A DNA stretch of 64,000 nt from Halobacillus massiliensis (lineage in GTDB: Bacteria > Bacillota > Bacilli > Bacillales > Halobacillaceae). Each line of letters starts with the position of its first letter. The stretch's first letter is position 1. This document shows positions 8,811 to 17,656 of the stretch, piece after piece. The position numbers were made by a program, and so were the translations under genes. The notes beneath the pieces are model-generated. The model saw only the letters and a list, made by a program, of their open reading frames with translations. It did no database searches and was not told the DNA's origin. The stretch spans positions 62,001 to 126,000 of the forward strand of contig NZ_LT800499.1 of the NCBI RefSeq assembly GCF_900166625.1, read 5' to 3'.

Positions 8811-8888
8811 TTGTGAGTAATTATAGTTTAGATTACTCCTTGCTCCTTTATTAAAAAAGGAGCCGCTAAGTCCACAAGGAGGTGAACA
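8811..8888 (+). ncRNA. Probable S6:S18-binding leader of the rpsF operon
   Basis: The leader folds into GAGTAAT/ATTACTC and then GCTCCTTT/AAAGGAGC, followed by CCGC just before the ribosome site. Firmicute rpsF leaders carry an S6:S18-binding element with a conserved CCG next to such a stem, giving feedback on rpsF-ssb-rpsR. The element is placed by position and these stems. I could not align it to the covariance model. Confidence 0.45.
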
Positions 8889-8891
8889 CGG

Positions 8892-9182
8892 ATGAGAAAA
8901 TACGAAATTATGTACATCATCCGCCCAGATATCGAGGAGGAAGCTAAAACATCAGTAATTGAACGTTTCAGCGGAATTCTAAAGGATAACGGTGCGGAAA
9001 TCGAAGAAGTTAAAGAAGTAGGTAAGCGTCGTCTTGCATATGAAATTAACGACTATCGTGATGGCATCTATGTAACAGTTAACTTCAACGGCGATTCTGC
9101 TGCAATTAATGAATTCGACCGTCAAGCGAAGTTCTCTGATGATTTAATTCGTCATATCGCTGTACGCGAAGATGATCAATAA
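8892..9182 (+). CDS. rpsF: 30S ribosomal protein S6
   Basis: A 96-residue S6 protein of the small-subunit platform, which pairs with S18. It begins [17 protein letters not shown] and contains [26 protein letters not shown], both characteristic. AAGGAGGTG lies 7 bases before the ATG. It is the first gene of a three-gene operon with ssb and rpsR and is probably autoregulated through the leader. Confidence 0.98.
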   Translation: MRKYEIMYIIRPDIEEEAKTSVIERFSGILKDNGAEIEEVKEVGKRRLAYEINDYRDGIYVTVNFNGDSAAINEFDRQAKFSDDLIRHIAVREDDQ

Positions 9183-9194
9183 GGAGTGGTTCTG

Positions 9195-9674
9195 ATGTTA
9201 AATCGTGTCGTATTAGCCGGCAGATTAACGAGGGATCCGGATTTACGCTATACGCCAAACGGAGTAGCTGTAGCCAACTTCACGATTGCGGTCAACCGTC
9301 CATTCTCCAACAACCAGGGAGATCGTGACGCTGACTTTATCAATTGTGTCGTATGGAGACGTGCAGCTGAAAACCTCGCCAACTTTATGAGTAAAGGCAG
9401 TCTTGTCGGTGTTGATGGACGTTTACAGTCTCGCAGTTTCGACAACCAAGAAGGCAAGCGTGTGTTTGTAACAGAAGTAGTTGCAGACAGCGTACAGTTC
9501 CTAGAATCAAAAGGCGGCTCTTCCCAAGGCGGAGGAGGCAGTCAAGGTTCAGGATTCCAGCCAAATCAGAATCAACCGTCTAACCAGAACAATAACAATT
9601 ATAACCAAAACGATGACCCTTTCGCAGATAAAGGGGAACCGATAGATATTTCAGATGATGATTTACCATTCTAA
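9195..9674 (+). CDS. ssb: Single-stranded DNA-binding protein SSB
   Basis: A 159-residue SSB. The OB fold occupies residues 1-105 ([33 protein letters not shown], then [18 protein letters not shown]). A Gly/Gln/Asn-rich linker follows, ending in the acidic tip DDDLPF that recruits replication and repair partners. I chose the ATG at 9195: AAGGAG lies 8-10 bases upstream, and the product then starts like other SSBs. The gene sits 12 bases after rpsF. Confidence 0.97.
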   Translation: MLNRVVLAGRLTRDPDLRYTPNGVAVANFTIAVNRPFSNNQGDRDADFINCVVWRRAAENLANFMSKGSLVGVDGRLQSRSFDNQEGKRVFVTEVVADSVQFLESKGGSSQGGGGSQGSGFQPNQNQPSNQNNNNYNQNDDPFADKGEPIDISDDDLPF

Positions 9675-9698
9675 AATAATGTAAGGAGGGAACGCCAT

Positions 9699-9926
9699 AT
9701 GGCACGTCGCGGACGCGGTAAACGTAAAAAGGTGTGTTTCTTCACAGCAAACGGAATTACACACATCGATTACAAAGATACTGATCTACTAAGACGTTTC
9801 ATTTCTGACCGTGGAAAAATTCTTCCTCGTCGAGTAACTGGAACTTCTGCTAAATATCAGCGTAAATTGACTAGAGCAATCAAACGCTCTCGTCAAATGG
9901 CTCTACTGCCTTACTCTGCTGAGTAG
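9699..9926 (+). CDS. rpsR: 30S ribosomal protein S18
   Basis: A 75-residue S18, with the family core [25 protein letters not shown] and the C-terminus [21 protein letters not shown]. It retains only one cysteine (KVCFF), so it lacks the multi-Cys zinc-type form. TAAGGAGG precedes the ATG. It is the last gene of the rpsF operon. Confidence 0.98.
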   Translation: MARRGRGKRKKVCFFTANGITHIDYKDTDLLRRFISDRGKILPRRVTGTSAKYQRKLTRAIKRSRQMALLPYSAE

Positions 9927-9936
9927 GACAGGCCAG

Positions 9937-9979
9937 AAAAAAGCCACAAAGTCTTTTCATAGACTTTGCGGCTTTTTTT
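9937..9979 (+). terminator. Terminator of the rpsF operon
   Basis: AAAAAGCCACAAAGTC pairs with GACTTTGCGGCTTTTT (one mismatch), followed by T. The symmetry also lets it end nsrR on the minus strand. Confidence 0.9.
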
Positions 9980-10001
9980 GTACTATTTTTTAAGTTGATT
10001 C

Positions 10002-10439
10002 TTATTTAATATCCATTAACTGCTTGAGTTCATCTTTATTGAGCAGCAGATCAGCGAGTGTATATCGCTCAAGAACCTCTAGAAATGCTTCCAGTGCATC
10101 GTGCAGCAGCCCTTTCAGCTTGCAGGCAGGAGTAATCACGCAATAATTATCCTTGCTGTTGAAACACTCCAGCAGGTAAAAATCATCTTCCATTGCTCGT
10201 ACGACATGGCCGATATTAATCTCTGCAGGGTCCTTCGCCAGTTTAATTCCGCCGCTTCTCCCTCTAATTGTTTCGATATACCCAAACCTGTTAAGCTGAT
10301 GAACAATTTTCCCAAGGTGATTTTCAGAAATGTGAAAGACATCAGAGATTTCTTTTTTACTTGAAAGCTCTTTTTCGGGCTTTGTAGCTGTATAAATCAG
10401 GACCCGCAGTGCATAATCTGTATATTTTTTAAGTCTCAT
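10002..10439 (-). CDS. nsrR: Nitric oxide-sensing Rrf2-family repressor NsrR
   Basis: An Rrf2-family regulator with an N-terminal winged helix (LKKYTDYALRVLIY, ISENHLGKIVHQLNRFGYIETIRGRSGGI). Its three cysteines, C92, C100 and C106, have the same positions and spacing as the [4Fe-4S] ligands of B. subtilis NsrR. I chose the ATG at 10439, which gives 145 residues and the usual MRLKKYTDYALR start, with GAGGG upstream. An earlier in-frame start would add 13 unrelated residues. It is divergent from hmp, its classic target, with NsrR-like palindromes between them. Confidence 0.93.
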   Translation of the reverse strand: MRLKKYTDYALRVLIYTATKPEKELSSKKEISDVFHISENHLGKIVHQLNRFGYIETIRGRSGGIKLAKDPAEINIGHVVRAMEDDFYLLECFNSKDNYCVITPACKLKGLLHDALEAFLEVLERYTLADLLLNKDELKQLMDIK

Positions 10440-10545
10440 AAGTTTAGACCCTCGTTTAGGTAAGTAGTTAGTTAACATTTTATCACAGGAATATCAGAGT
10501 GTCTGTACATCTGTTTTTCATCCATTGTTTCTTATTTTGTCACAA

Positions 10546-10568
10546 AAGATGTATTTTATATATTGCTT
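10546..10568 (+). promoter_or_regulatory. NsrR-like operator 1 upstream of hmp
   Basis: AAGATGTATTT, one base, then ATATATTGCTT. The left half is a perfect NsrR half-site and the right half matches the mirror in 7 of 11 positions. It covers the -35 element TTGCTT. Confidence 0.65.
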
Positions 10569-10592
10569 TAATTTATTCGAATTACATATAAT
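10563..10592 (+). promoter_or_regulatory. hmp promoter
   Basis: TTGCTT (10563) and TATAAT (10587) are 18 bp apart. The promoter lies between the two NsrR-like palindromes, which fits repression by occlusion. Confidence 0.7.
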
Positions 10593-10593
10593 A

Positions 10594-10616
10594 AAGGTGT
10601 AAATGAAATACATCTT
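10594..10616 (+). promoter_or_regulatory. NsrR-like operator 2 upstream of hmp
   Basis: AAGGTGTAAAT, G, AAATACATCTT. The right half is the exact reverse complement of the AAGATGTATTT half-site at 10546. It lies just after the -10 element, over the probable transcription start. Confidence 0.7.
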
Positions 10617-10635
10617 TTAAAAGGAGTTTTTCAAA

Positions 10636-11856
10636 ATGAGAACGGAAAATCAATATGCACTGGATGAAAAAACGATCACTACTGTGAAAGCAACTGTACC
10701 TGTCTTAGCGGAACACGGGGAAGCCATTACGAAGCATTTTTATAAAAGATTATTTGAAGCTCACCCTGAACTGAAAAATATCTTTAACATGACGAACCAG
10801 AGAGCCGGGCGTCAGAGCAAAGCTTTAGCAGGAGCGGTCTACGCAGCAGCAGCCCATATCGATAACTTAAGTGCCATCTTTCCTGCCGTGAACCAGATTG
10901 CCGAAAAACACCGCAGCCTGAATGTGCGCCCTGAACATTATCCTATTGTAGGAAAATATTTATTGATTGCCATTAAAGAGGTGCTGCAGGATGCAGCCAC
11001 CCCTGACATCATGAACGCATGGGAAGAAGCCTACGGTGTAATTGCACAGGCATTTATCGACGTAGAAGCAGCGAAGTATAAAGATGCGGAAAACCAGCAA
11101 GGCGGATGGAACGGCTTTAGAGACTTTAAGATTGTGGAAAAAGTAAAAGAGAGCGATGTCATTACTTCTTTTTACTTACAACCGGAAGACGGAAAAGCGA
11201 TGGCTTCCTTCCGTCCCGGACAGTATCTTACTGTTAGAATTGATATGCCGGGAGAGAAATTTACCCACCTACGCCAGTACAGCTTATCTGATGCTCCTGA
11301 CAAAGGGTATTACAGAATTAGCGTGAAGCGGGAAGATGGCCAGTCAGACAATCCTGATGGAATTGTTTCTAATTATCTCCATGGTGAATATAACGAAGGG
11401 GATATACTGCCGATTACAGCGCCGGCAGGAGACTTTGTACTGAAAGAAGACTCTGATGCTCCATTAGTACTAATCAGCGGCGGTGTGGGGTTAACACCAA
11501 TGATGAGCATGCTTCAGCGGATGAAGGATACACAGACAGACCGTGACGTCTATTTCATTCATGCCGCTCAAAACGAAGATGTTCATGCATTTAAAGAAGA
11601 TGTGAAACAGGCAGCAGCGAAGATGAAATCCTGCCAGACTAAAGTCATCTACAGTGAGCCATTAGAAAAAGGAACAGCAGATAAAGAGGGAATAATCGAG
11701 TTAGAATGGCTGCAGACAGTTGTACCGAAGCATGCTGAATTTTACTTCTGCGGACCGACAGGGTTTATGAAAGCTGTAAATGGTATGCTTTTGGAATGGG
11801 GAATTCCGGAAGAACGTATTAACTTTGAATTCTTCGGACCGAAGCAGGAGATTTAG
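10636..11856 (+). CDS. hmp: Flavohemoprotein, nitric oxide dioxygenase
   Basis: It converts NO and O2 to nitrate using NAD(P)H. It has 406 residues: a globin domain at about 1-140 (KHFYKRLFEAHPELKNIFNM, the proximal-His segment IAEKHRSL), an FAD domain at about 150-260 with RQYSLSDAP, and an NAD domain with ISGGVGLTPMMSML and YFCGPTGFMKAV. AAAAGGAG lies upstream of the ATG at 10636. It is a single gene ended by a strong palindrome and controlled by the adjacent divergent nsrR. Confidence 0.97.
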   Translation: MRTENQYALDEKTITTVKATVPVLAEHGEAITKHFYKRLFEAHPELKNIFNMTNQRAGRQSKALAGAVYAAAAHIDNLSAIFPAVNQIAEKHRSLNVRPEHYPIVGKYLLIAIKEVLQDAATPDIMNAWEEAYGVIAQAFIDVEAAKYKDAENQQGGWNGFRDFKIVEKVKESDVITSFYLQPEDGKAMASFRPGQYLTVRIDMPGEKFTHLRQYSLSDAPDKGYYRISVKREDGQSDNPDGIVSNYLHGEYNEGDILPITAPAGDFVLKEDSDAPLVLISGGVGLTPMMSMLQRMKDTQTDRDVYFIHAAQNEDVHAFKEDVKQAAAKMKSCQTKVIYSEPLEKGTADKEGIIELEWLQTVVPKHAEFYFCGPTGFMKAVNGMLLEWGIPEERINFEFFGPKQEI

Positions 11857-11890
11857 AAACAGGTATACTGGAGGAAGACGATTCCATACA

Positions 11891-11923
11891 AAAAACAGCA
11901 GCTGATCATCAGCTGCTGTTTTT
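11891..11923. terminator. Perfect bidirectional terminator between hmp and the oppA-like gene
   Basis: A 33 bp unbroken palindrome: AAAAACAGCAGCTGAT and its reverse complement, with A- and T-tracts. It serves the convergent genes on both sides. Confidence 0.92.
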
Positions 11924-11930
11924 ATTTCAC

Positions 11931-13595
11931 TTATTCTTCTAAAGACGCCCACTTGTATTCATATTCAGGCCCTGTTGCTGTAACGAATGCTCCTTTAATT
12001 GAAGGACGTAATAGCTGTGCTTTAGAATCCTGGTAAATAGGAGCAACGGCGGCATCTTCTTCAAGAAGAAGGCGCTCAGCTTCCATAAACGTTTCGAAGC
12101 GCTTATCCGGATCCTGGGCATATTCATTGTTTGCTTTTTCAATCAGTTCATCATATTTATCGCTGGAGTAGTTCATGTTGTTGTTTTGTCCATCTGTCAA
12201 GTACATGTTTAAGTACGTATTAGGATCTACATAGTCAGGTCCCCACGTAGCGGCTTCCATTTCAAACTCGGATTTTTGGTCTCGTTCAACACGCTCGTTA
12301 AATGGAACCTCCATTAATTTGATCGTTAATCCTTCAAGGTTTTTTTCTAGCTGGTTCTTATAATAAGCTAACACATCTTTGGAAGTTCCGGTGTCATCTC
12401 CGAGAAGTTCGATTTCTACAGAATCTGTTCCTAGTTCTTCAAGTGCATTTGCCCAAAGTTCTTTTGCTTGTTCTACGTCTGTCTTTACAAGAGGGCCTTG
12501 AGCATCTCTAAAGTCTTCATCACTGTCTGGCATATTTACGAAGTTAGAAGGTACATATCCTTCTGCAGGCACAGAACCGTCATTTAGAATGACGTCGACT
12601 AAGGATTCTCTGTCAATCGCCATGGAAATGGCTTTACGAACATTAACATTCGCCAGGGCTTCATTGCTTTCCTGGTTAAACTTAAAGAAATAAAGGTAAG
12701 GTTTTTCCGCTACATTAAAATCTTCCGTTGTAGAATATTCGTCTACAAACTCGGCATTAAGCTCTGTCTGGTCAAGTTGGCCGGACTGGTACAAGTTTAC
12801 TCCTGTAGAAACTTCTTTAATAATCTGTCCGTTAATGGCATCTAATTGTACTGTATCAGCATCCCAGTACGTATCATTCTTTTCAACTTTCCAGCCTTCG
12901 CCGTGACTCCACTCGGTCATTTCAAAAGGTCCATTGGAAAGGATGGCATCTGCCTCTGTACCGAATGCATCGCCTTGTTCTTCAGCAAACTTTTCGTTAA
13001 TCGGCATGAACGTACCAAATACAGTCATCGATTCAAAATATGGTATAGGTTTCTCAAGTTCTACTTTTAATGTATAGTCATCTTCAGCAGTTGCGCCTAG
13101 CTCGTCTAATTCCGCTTCGCCATCAGCAATCGCCTGAGCATTTTTAATAACTCCGCCTAAGAAATAAGGTCCGTATTCAGAACCTGTCTCCGGATTGACG
13201 GCACGCTGCCATGCATACACAAAATCGTTGGCTGTTACTGGATCGCCGTTAGACCATTCGGCATTCTCGCGTAACGTAAATGTCCAAGTAAGGCCGTCAT
13301 CGCTTACTGAACTGTCTGTAGCAATTCCTTCAGATAAGTTACCGTCTTTGTCTAATCGGTAAAGGCCTTCTAAAGTTTCTCCAGCCCACTGAAAGGATAC
13401 GGAATCAGTAATTAGGGATGGATCCATTGTGGCGATATCACTTTTGGCAGAGACGGTAATCTCTTGTGATGATCCGCTGTCAGATCCTTCTGCTTCTCCC
13501 TCACCAGAGGTATCGCTGTCTCCCCCGCTGCAAGCCGCTAAAAAAAGCGTTAAAAGCAAAGTGAATAACACCCATAGGCTTTTCTTGTTTCTCAA
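11931..13595 (-). CDS. Oligopeptide ABC transporter substrate-binding lipoprotein (OppA type)
   Basis: An extracytoplasmic peptide-binding protein of family 5, 554 residues. The lipoprotein signal is MRNKKSLWVLFTLLLTLFLAACSGG, with cysteine about residue 22. An acidic Ser/Gly/Glu linker follows, then the SBP_bac_5 domain (TLEGLYRLDKDG, LTWTFTLRENAEWSNGDPVTANDFVYAW, YVDPNTYLNMYLTDG). No permease or ATPase genes adjoin it, so it is an orphan receptor that probably shares a transporter encoded elsewhere. The strongly acidic composition suits a moderately halophilic host. Confidence 0.92.
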   Translation of the reverse strand: MRNKKSLWVLFTLLLTLFLAACSGGDSDTSGEGEAEGSDSGSSQEITVSAKSDIATMDPSLITDSVSFQWAGETLEGLYRLDKDGNLSEGIATDSSVSDDGLTWTFTLRENAEWSNGDPVTANDFVYAWQRAVNPETGSEYGPYFLGGVIKNAQAIADGEAELDELGATAEDDYTLKVELEKPIPYFESMTVFGTFMPINEKFAEEQGDAFGTEADAILSNGPFEMTEWSHGEGWKVEKNDTYWDADTVQLDAINGQIIKEVSTGVNLYQSGQLDQTELNAEFVDEYSTTEDFNVAEKPYLYFFKFNQESNEALANVNVRKAISMAIDRESLVDVILNDGSVPAEGYVPSNFVNMPDSDEDFRDAQGPLVKTDVEQAKELWANALEELGTDSVEIELLGDDTGTSKDVLAYYKNQLEKNLEGLTIKLMEVPFNERVERDQKSEFEMEAATWGPDYVDPNTYLNMYLTDGQNNNMNYSSDKYDELIEKANNEYAQDPDKRFETFMEAERLLLEEDAAVAPIYQDSKAQLLRPSIKGAFVTATGPEYEYKWASLEE

Positions 13596-13733
13596 AAAAA
13601 TCTCCCCCTAGAAATATTCAAATTTTCAAAAAATAAATACCTTTCTAATTATACTGATAAAACAAAAATCTTTCATTAATAGATAAATAGAAAAATAAGA
13701 AAAAAACTAATTTAATAGAAGATTCAAATTCGA

Positions 13734-13761
13734 TTGACATTAAACGATCATTTGGTAGGAT
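13734..13761 (+). promoter_or_regulatory. Candidate promoter of the aminotransferase-serA operon
   Basis: TTGACA and TAGGAT with a 16 bp spacer, about 75 bp before the ribosome site. Confidence 0.5.
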
Positions 13762-13834
13762 AGGATAATATCATTACTTTTCTACCGCACGGATATGTTT
13801 GTGCGTACAGAATGTACAGGAGGGACATATTGAG

Positions 13835-15019
13835 ATGAATCGTGAATGGGAACTGCTTCAGATCCCTGGACCGACGCCGATTCCACCCAGTGTAAACCGG
13901 GCGATGAGTCAGCCGATGATCGGTCACAGAGGACAGAAATGTAAAGAACTGCTGGAAGATCTTGCGCCAAGGTTAAAACCGATCTTCGGAACTTCAGGAG
14001 ATGTGCTGGTGCTGTCGAGCAGTGGTACTTCTGTGCTTGAGGCAGCTGTCGTAAACACGACAGAACCGGGCGATGAGGTTGTTGTCGTCGTTGCAGGAGC
14101 CTTTGGTGATCGTTTTGCAAAAATTTGTGAAACCTATGAATTAAACGTACACCGTATGGATGTAGAATTCGGAAAAGCTGTAGAAGTGGCAGCGATTGAA
14201 AAGCAGCTGCAGGACACTCCAAATGTAAAAGCTGTTTTTGTTACACACTGTGAAACTTCAACAGGGGTAATGCATCCTGTCGAAGCTGTCGCAAGAAAGG
14301 TTCATGAGCTTAGCGAAGCATTAGTTATTGTGGATGGTGTATCATCAATCGGCGGAGCTCCAGTCGATATGGATGGTTCTGGAATCGATCTCTTAGTGTC
14401 TGGTTCCCAAAAAGCGATGATGCTTCCCGCAGGTCTGGCTTTTGCAGCCGTTAGTGAAAATGCCTGGAAAGTGATTGACAGCAATCCAAGACCGAGATTT
14501 TACTTAGACCTCAGAAGCTATAAGAAGAGTCTGGATAAAGGTCAGACACCTTTCACACCTGCGTTGTCCCTCTTATTCGGTTTGCAGGAAGTGTTGCGTC
14601 TCATAGAAGAAGAAGGACTGGAGCAAGTCCACCAGCGTCACAAGATCATGATGGAAATGACGCGTGCAGCGTGCCGTGCCATCGATCTTCCTTTATTTGT
14701 CGATGATGAAGATGCTTCTACAACGGTGACTTCTATTAAACCAGAATCATTTAAAGCCGAAGATTTTAGGAAATTGGCAAACAAGGAATTTGGCTTAATG
14801 ACAGCAGGCGGTCAGCAGCACCTTAAAGGGGAAATCTTCCGGATTGGCCATATGGGATACTCCAGGCCGACTACTGTGCTTCAATATATCAGCATCTTAG
14901 AACTTGTACTTCAGCGCTTAGGACATAATTTTGAACCGGGAGCTGGATCAGCTGCCGCACAGAAAGCTTATATACAAGCAACAAGGGAGATGGACAAAAA
15001 TGTTTCGCGTTCTTATTAG
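13835..15019 (+). CDS. Class V PLP aminotransferase (serine-pyruvate/alanine-glyoxylate type), likely serine pathway
   Basis: A 394-residue fold-type I aminotransferase beginning LQIPGPTPIPPSVNRAM, typical of the AGT/SPT group. The PLP lysine is K193 in GSQKAMMLPAG. The cofactor region includes SSSGTSVLEAAV and FVTHCETSTGVMHPV. GGAGGG lies 10 bases before the ATG at 13835. It overlaps the start of serA by 20 bases, so I infer it supplies the transamination step after SerA (phosphohydroxypyruvate to phosphoserine) or a serine-glyoxylate reaction. It is not a standard SerC. Family membership is clear and the substrate is inferred from context. Confidence 0.88.
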   Translation: MNREWELLQIPGPTPIPPSVNRAMSQPMIGHRGQKCKELLEDLAPRLKPIFGTSGDVLVLSSSGTSVLEAAVVNTTEPGDEVVVVVAGAFGDRFAKICETYELNVHRMDVEFGKAVEVAAIEKQLQDTPNVKAVFVTHCETSTGVMHPVEAVARKVHELSEALVIVDGVSSIGGAPVDMDGSGIDLLVSGSQKAMMLPAGLAFAAVSENAWKVIDSNPRPRFYLDLRSYKKSLDKGQTPFTPALSLLFGLQEVLRLIEEEGLEQVHQRHKIMMEMTRAACRAIDLPLFVDDEDASTTVTSIKPESFKAEDFRKLANKEFGLMTAGGQQHLKGEIFRIGHMGYSRPTTVLQYISILELVLQRLGHNFEPGAGSAAAQKAYIQATREMDKNVSRSY

Positions 15020-16583
15020 TGATCCTCTAAGTGAAGATGGGATTAAACCGCTGCTTGAAGCAGCAGACATAGAAGCTGTTATGGACTCATCCTTAAGTCA
15101 TGAAGAATTATTAAACGAATTAAAAAACAGTGATGCACTAATTGTAAGAAGCCAGACACAGGTCACCCGTGAATTATTCGAAAATGCTCCTAACCTGAAG
15201 ATTGTCGGACGCGCCGGGGTAGGAGTCGATAATATAGATCTTGATGCAGCGACAGACCATGGCGTTGTCGTCGTGAATGCACCGGACGGAAATACAATTT
15301 CAACAGCTGAACATACGATGGCCATGCTTATGTCGCTGGCCCGTAATATCCCTCAAGCTTACCACCAGTTAAAACAGAACCGCTGGGAGCGTAAGAAATT
15401 TGTAGGGGTTGAGCTTAAAAATAAAACACTCGGCATCGTCGGCTTTGGCCGTATTGGCCGTGAGGTGGCTCACCGAGCGAAAGGTCACCGTATGAACGTG
15501 ATTGCTTTTGACCCGTTTTTAACAAAAGAGAAAGCTGAAAAAGCAGGTGTCCAGCATGGTGAGCTGGAAGAAGTGCTGCAGCAGGCCGACTTTTTAACGG
15601 TTCATACTCCATTAATTGATAAAACAAAGCACCTTATTAACAAGGAAACGATTAAGCTCATGAAGCCTGGAGCACGGATTCTTAACTGTGCCCGCGGCGG
15701 TATCGTTGAGGAGGACGCCCTCTATGAAGCGATTCAAAATGGTAAGATCGCTGGTGCTGCCCTTGACGTATTTGAGGAAGAGCCGGCCATCGATCACCCG
15801 CTGCTGTCTTTAGAAGAAGTGATTGCGACCCCTCACTTAGGGGCGAGCACAGTGGAAGCACAGGAAAACGTTGCGACAGATGTAAGCTATGACATTATCG
15901 AACAGCTGCGCGGCGGTTCTGTGAAACACCCTGTAAATATGCCGTCTGTTTCTCCTGAAATGATGGAAAAACTGGCTCCATATTTCGATTTGTCTGAGAA
16001 GCTCGGAAGCTTTATTTCCAATGTCGCTGAAGGCGGGCTTGAGAGAGTTACGGTCTATTACTCTGGTGATCTTTTAGATATAGAGACGACCCCGCTTACA
16101 AGAACCTCAATTAAGGGGCTGCTTAAACGCTTTATCGGCAATCGTGTAAATGATGTTAATGCGTATAAGACGGCAGCTGATAAGGGCATCGTCATTAATG
16201 AGCAGAAATCTACTTCTACTAAAGGGTTTACGAACCTTATCACGATAGAAATTGAAACAGACAAAGAGAAGCGTACGATCTCCGGAACACTGCTGAACGG
16301 CTTAGGTGCTAGAATCGTCAAGCTGGACGATTATCCGATTGATGTTATCCCGCAAGGACATTTAATCGTAATTCATCACCAGGACCAGCCGGGTGCGATT
16401 GGACGGGTAGGAAGCCTGCTGGCTGACCACCATGTAAACATTGCGACAATGCAGGTAGGACGCGCCCAGCAAGGCGGAGAAGCGGTCATGGTGCTCACCG
16501 TTGATAAAGCGGTTGAAGAAGACTGCCAGGAAAAACTGTCAGGTGTCCCTAATATTAATCATGTTCAATGCTTAACAATTTAA
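15000..16583 (+). CDS. serA: D-3-phosphoglycerate dehydrogenase
   Basis: It catalyses the first step of serine synthesis, oxidising 3-phosphoglycerate with NAD. It has 527 residues (B. subtilis SerA is 525). The catalytic domain begins [15 protein letters not shown]. The NAD motif is [18 protein letters not shown] at about residues 143-160, with [15 protein letters not shown] and PHLGAST. An intervening domain and a C-terminal ACT domain ([34 protein letters not shown]) suggest serine feedback. The ATG at 15000 lies inside the end of the aminotransferase gene, with AAGGGAGA upstream. Confidence 0.97.
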   Translation: MFRVLISDPLSEDGIKPLLEAADIEAVMDSSLSHEELLNELKNSDALIVRSQTQVTRELFENAPNLKIVGRAGVGVDNIDLDAATDHGVVVVNAPDGNTISTAEHTMAMLMSLARNIPQAYHQLKQNRWERKKFVGVELKNKTLGIVGFGRIGREVAHRAKGHRMNVIAFDPFLTKEKAEKAGVQHGELEEVLQQADFLTVHTPLIDKTKHLINKETIKLMKPGARILNCARGGIVEEDALYEAIQNGKIAGAALDVFEEEPAIDHPLLSLEEVIATPHLGASTVEAQENVATDVSYDIIEQLRGGSVKHPVNMPSVSPEMMEKLAPYFDLSEKLGSFISNVAEGGLERVTVYYSGDLLDIETTPLTRTSIKGLLKRFIGNRVNDVNAYKTAADKGIVINEQKSTSTKGFTNLITIEIETDKEKRTISGTLLNGLGARIVKLDDYPIDVIPQGHLIVIHHQDQPGAIGRVGSLLADHHVNIATMQVGRAQQGGEAVMVLTVDKAVEEDCQEKLSGVPNINHVQCLTI

Positions 16584-16588
16584 AAATA

Positions 16589-16622
16589 AACAGGCAGGCT
16601 GCCAAGAGCCTGCCTGTTTCAT
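16589..16622 (+). terminator. Terminator after serA
   Basis: AACAGGCAGGCT pairs with AGCCTGCCTGTT, then a T-rich tail. Confidence 0.88.
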
Positions 16623-16629
16623 TCTTTAG

Positions 16630-16667
16630 AAAAGCCCTGCTGTCCAAATGAGACAGCAGGGCTTTTT
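16630..16667. terminator. Second hairpin, bidirectional terminator
   Basis: AAAAGCCCTGCTGTC pairs perfectly with GACAGCAGGGCTTTT, followed by TT. It can end both serA read-through and the convergent histidinol phosphatase gene. Confidence 0.9.
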
Positions 16668-16678
16668 TAAGTTATAAG

Positions 16679-17494
16679 TTATCCAAGCTTTTTCGTTTCG
16701 CTTTTTCGCTGAGTAAACACGTGAACTTCGTCATATCCGACAGAGCGCGCGAAATCGATTGCCTGTCCATATTCGTAGCCTAAGTGATCTGGTTTATGCG
16801 CATCTGAGCAGAGAACGATTCCGATTCCTTTCTCCTTACAGATCCGGAGCAGCTCAGGATCGGGATACAATTCTCCAACAGGCTTGCGGATACCGGCTGT
16901 ACTGATTTCGATGCATGTATTTGTTTTTGCGAGTGCTTCTGCCGCCCGTTCATACTGTTGGCGTAAAAATTCCTGATCATCCGGCTTGTAGCCAAATACT
17001 TTAATCACATCGATATGGCCGACAAAGTCAAACAGCCCTGATTCTGCCAGTGTTACAACTCTGTCAAAATACTGGCGGTACACTTCTTTAATATCTCGAT
17101 TTTCGTACTCTTCGCGATATATCGCAAGATCGATTCCCCATTCGTCGATCCAGTGAACGGAACCAATGACATAGTCAAACGGATGGGCATCGATGAATTC
17201 TTTCATTTCTTTCTCTTTGCCTGGCATATAATCCATTTCTATTCCCATTTTAATAGGGAGTCCAGCCTTATTTGCTTCATCAAACATCTTCTGATAGGTG
17301 TCAAACTGAAGTGTGCGGCGATTTTCCACCCATGGATTGGAAAGAATTGGACGGGTTTCTTCAAAAAAGTAGGCGTGTTCGGAAATCCCGAGCTCTTCAA
17401 TGCCTTCCTGCTTTGCTTTCTCGATATAAGTGCGTAAGTAATCGACGGATAGATCGCCGGTTTCTGCCATGTGTACATGATAATCTGTGCGCAT
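16679..17494 (-). CDS. hisJ: Histidinol-phosphatase, PHP family
   Basis: A PHP-domain phosphoesterase of the HisJ/HisK type, removing phosphate from L-histidinol phosphate. It has 271 residues (B. subtilis HisJ is 268). Metal-binding motifs are MRTDYHVHM at the N-terminus, SEHAYF, YVIGSVHWID, FVGHIDVI and VLCSDAHKPDHLG. I chose the ATG at 17494, because AGGAGG lies 5 bases upstream and the protein then starts with the first metal motif. It is a single gene away from any his operon. A different sugar-phosphate substrate cannot be excluded. Confidence 0.9.
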   Translation of the reverse strand: MRTDYHVHMAETGDLSVDYLRTYIEKAKQEGIEELGISEHAYFFEETRPILSNPWVENRRTLQFDTYQKMFDEANKAGLPIKMGIEMDYMPGKEKEMKEFIDAHPFDYVIGSVHWIDEWGIDLAIYREEYENRDIKEVYRQYFDRVVTLAESGLFDFVGHIDVIKVFGYKPDDQEFLRQQYERAAEALAKTNTCIEISTAGIRKPVGELYPDPELLRICKEKGIGIVLCSDAHKPDHLGYEYGQAIDFARSVGYDEVHVFTQRKSETKKLG

Positions 17495-17656
17495 GAAAAG
17501 CCTCCTATTTGTTCTGAATATTTCCATTAATCATACCAGACTCGTCAATTTCAGACAAAAATTATCCGGGAGGTCCGTGAGAGGAGAAAGAGAGGCCACG
17601 GCTATGTTAAACTAGTAAAGTTAGCATAGTTACATGAGGACGAGGTGCACTTAAAT

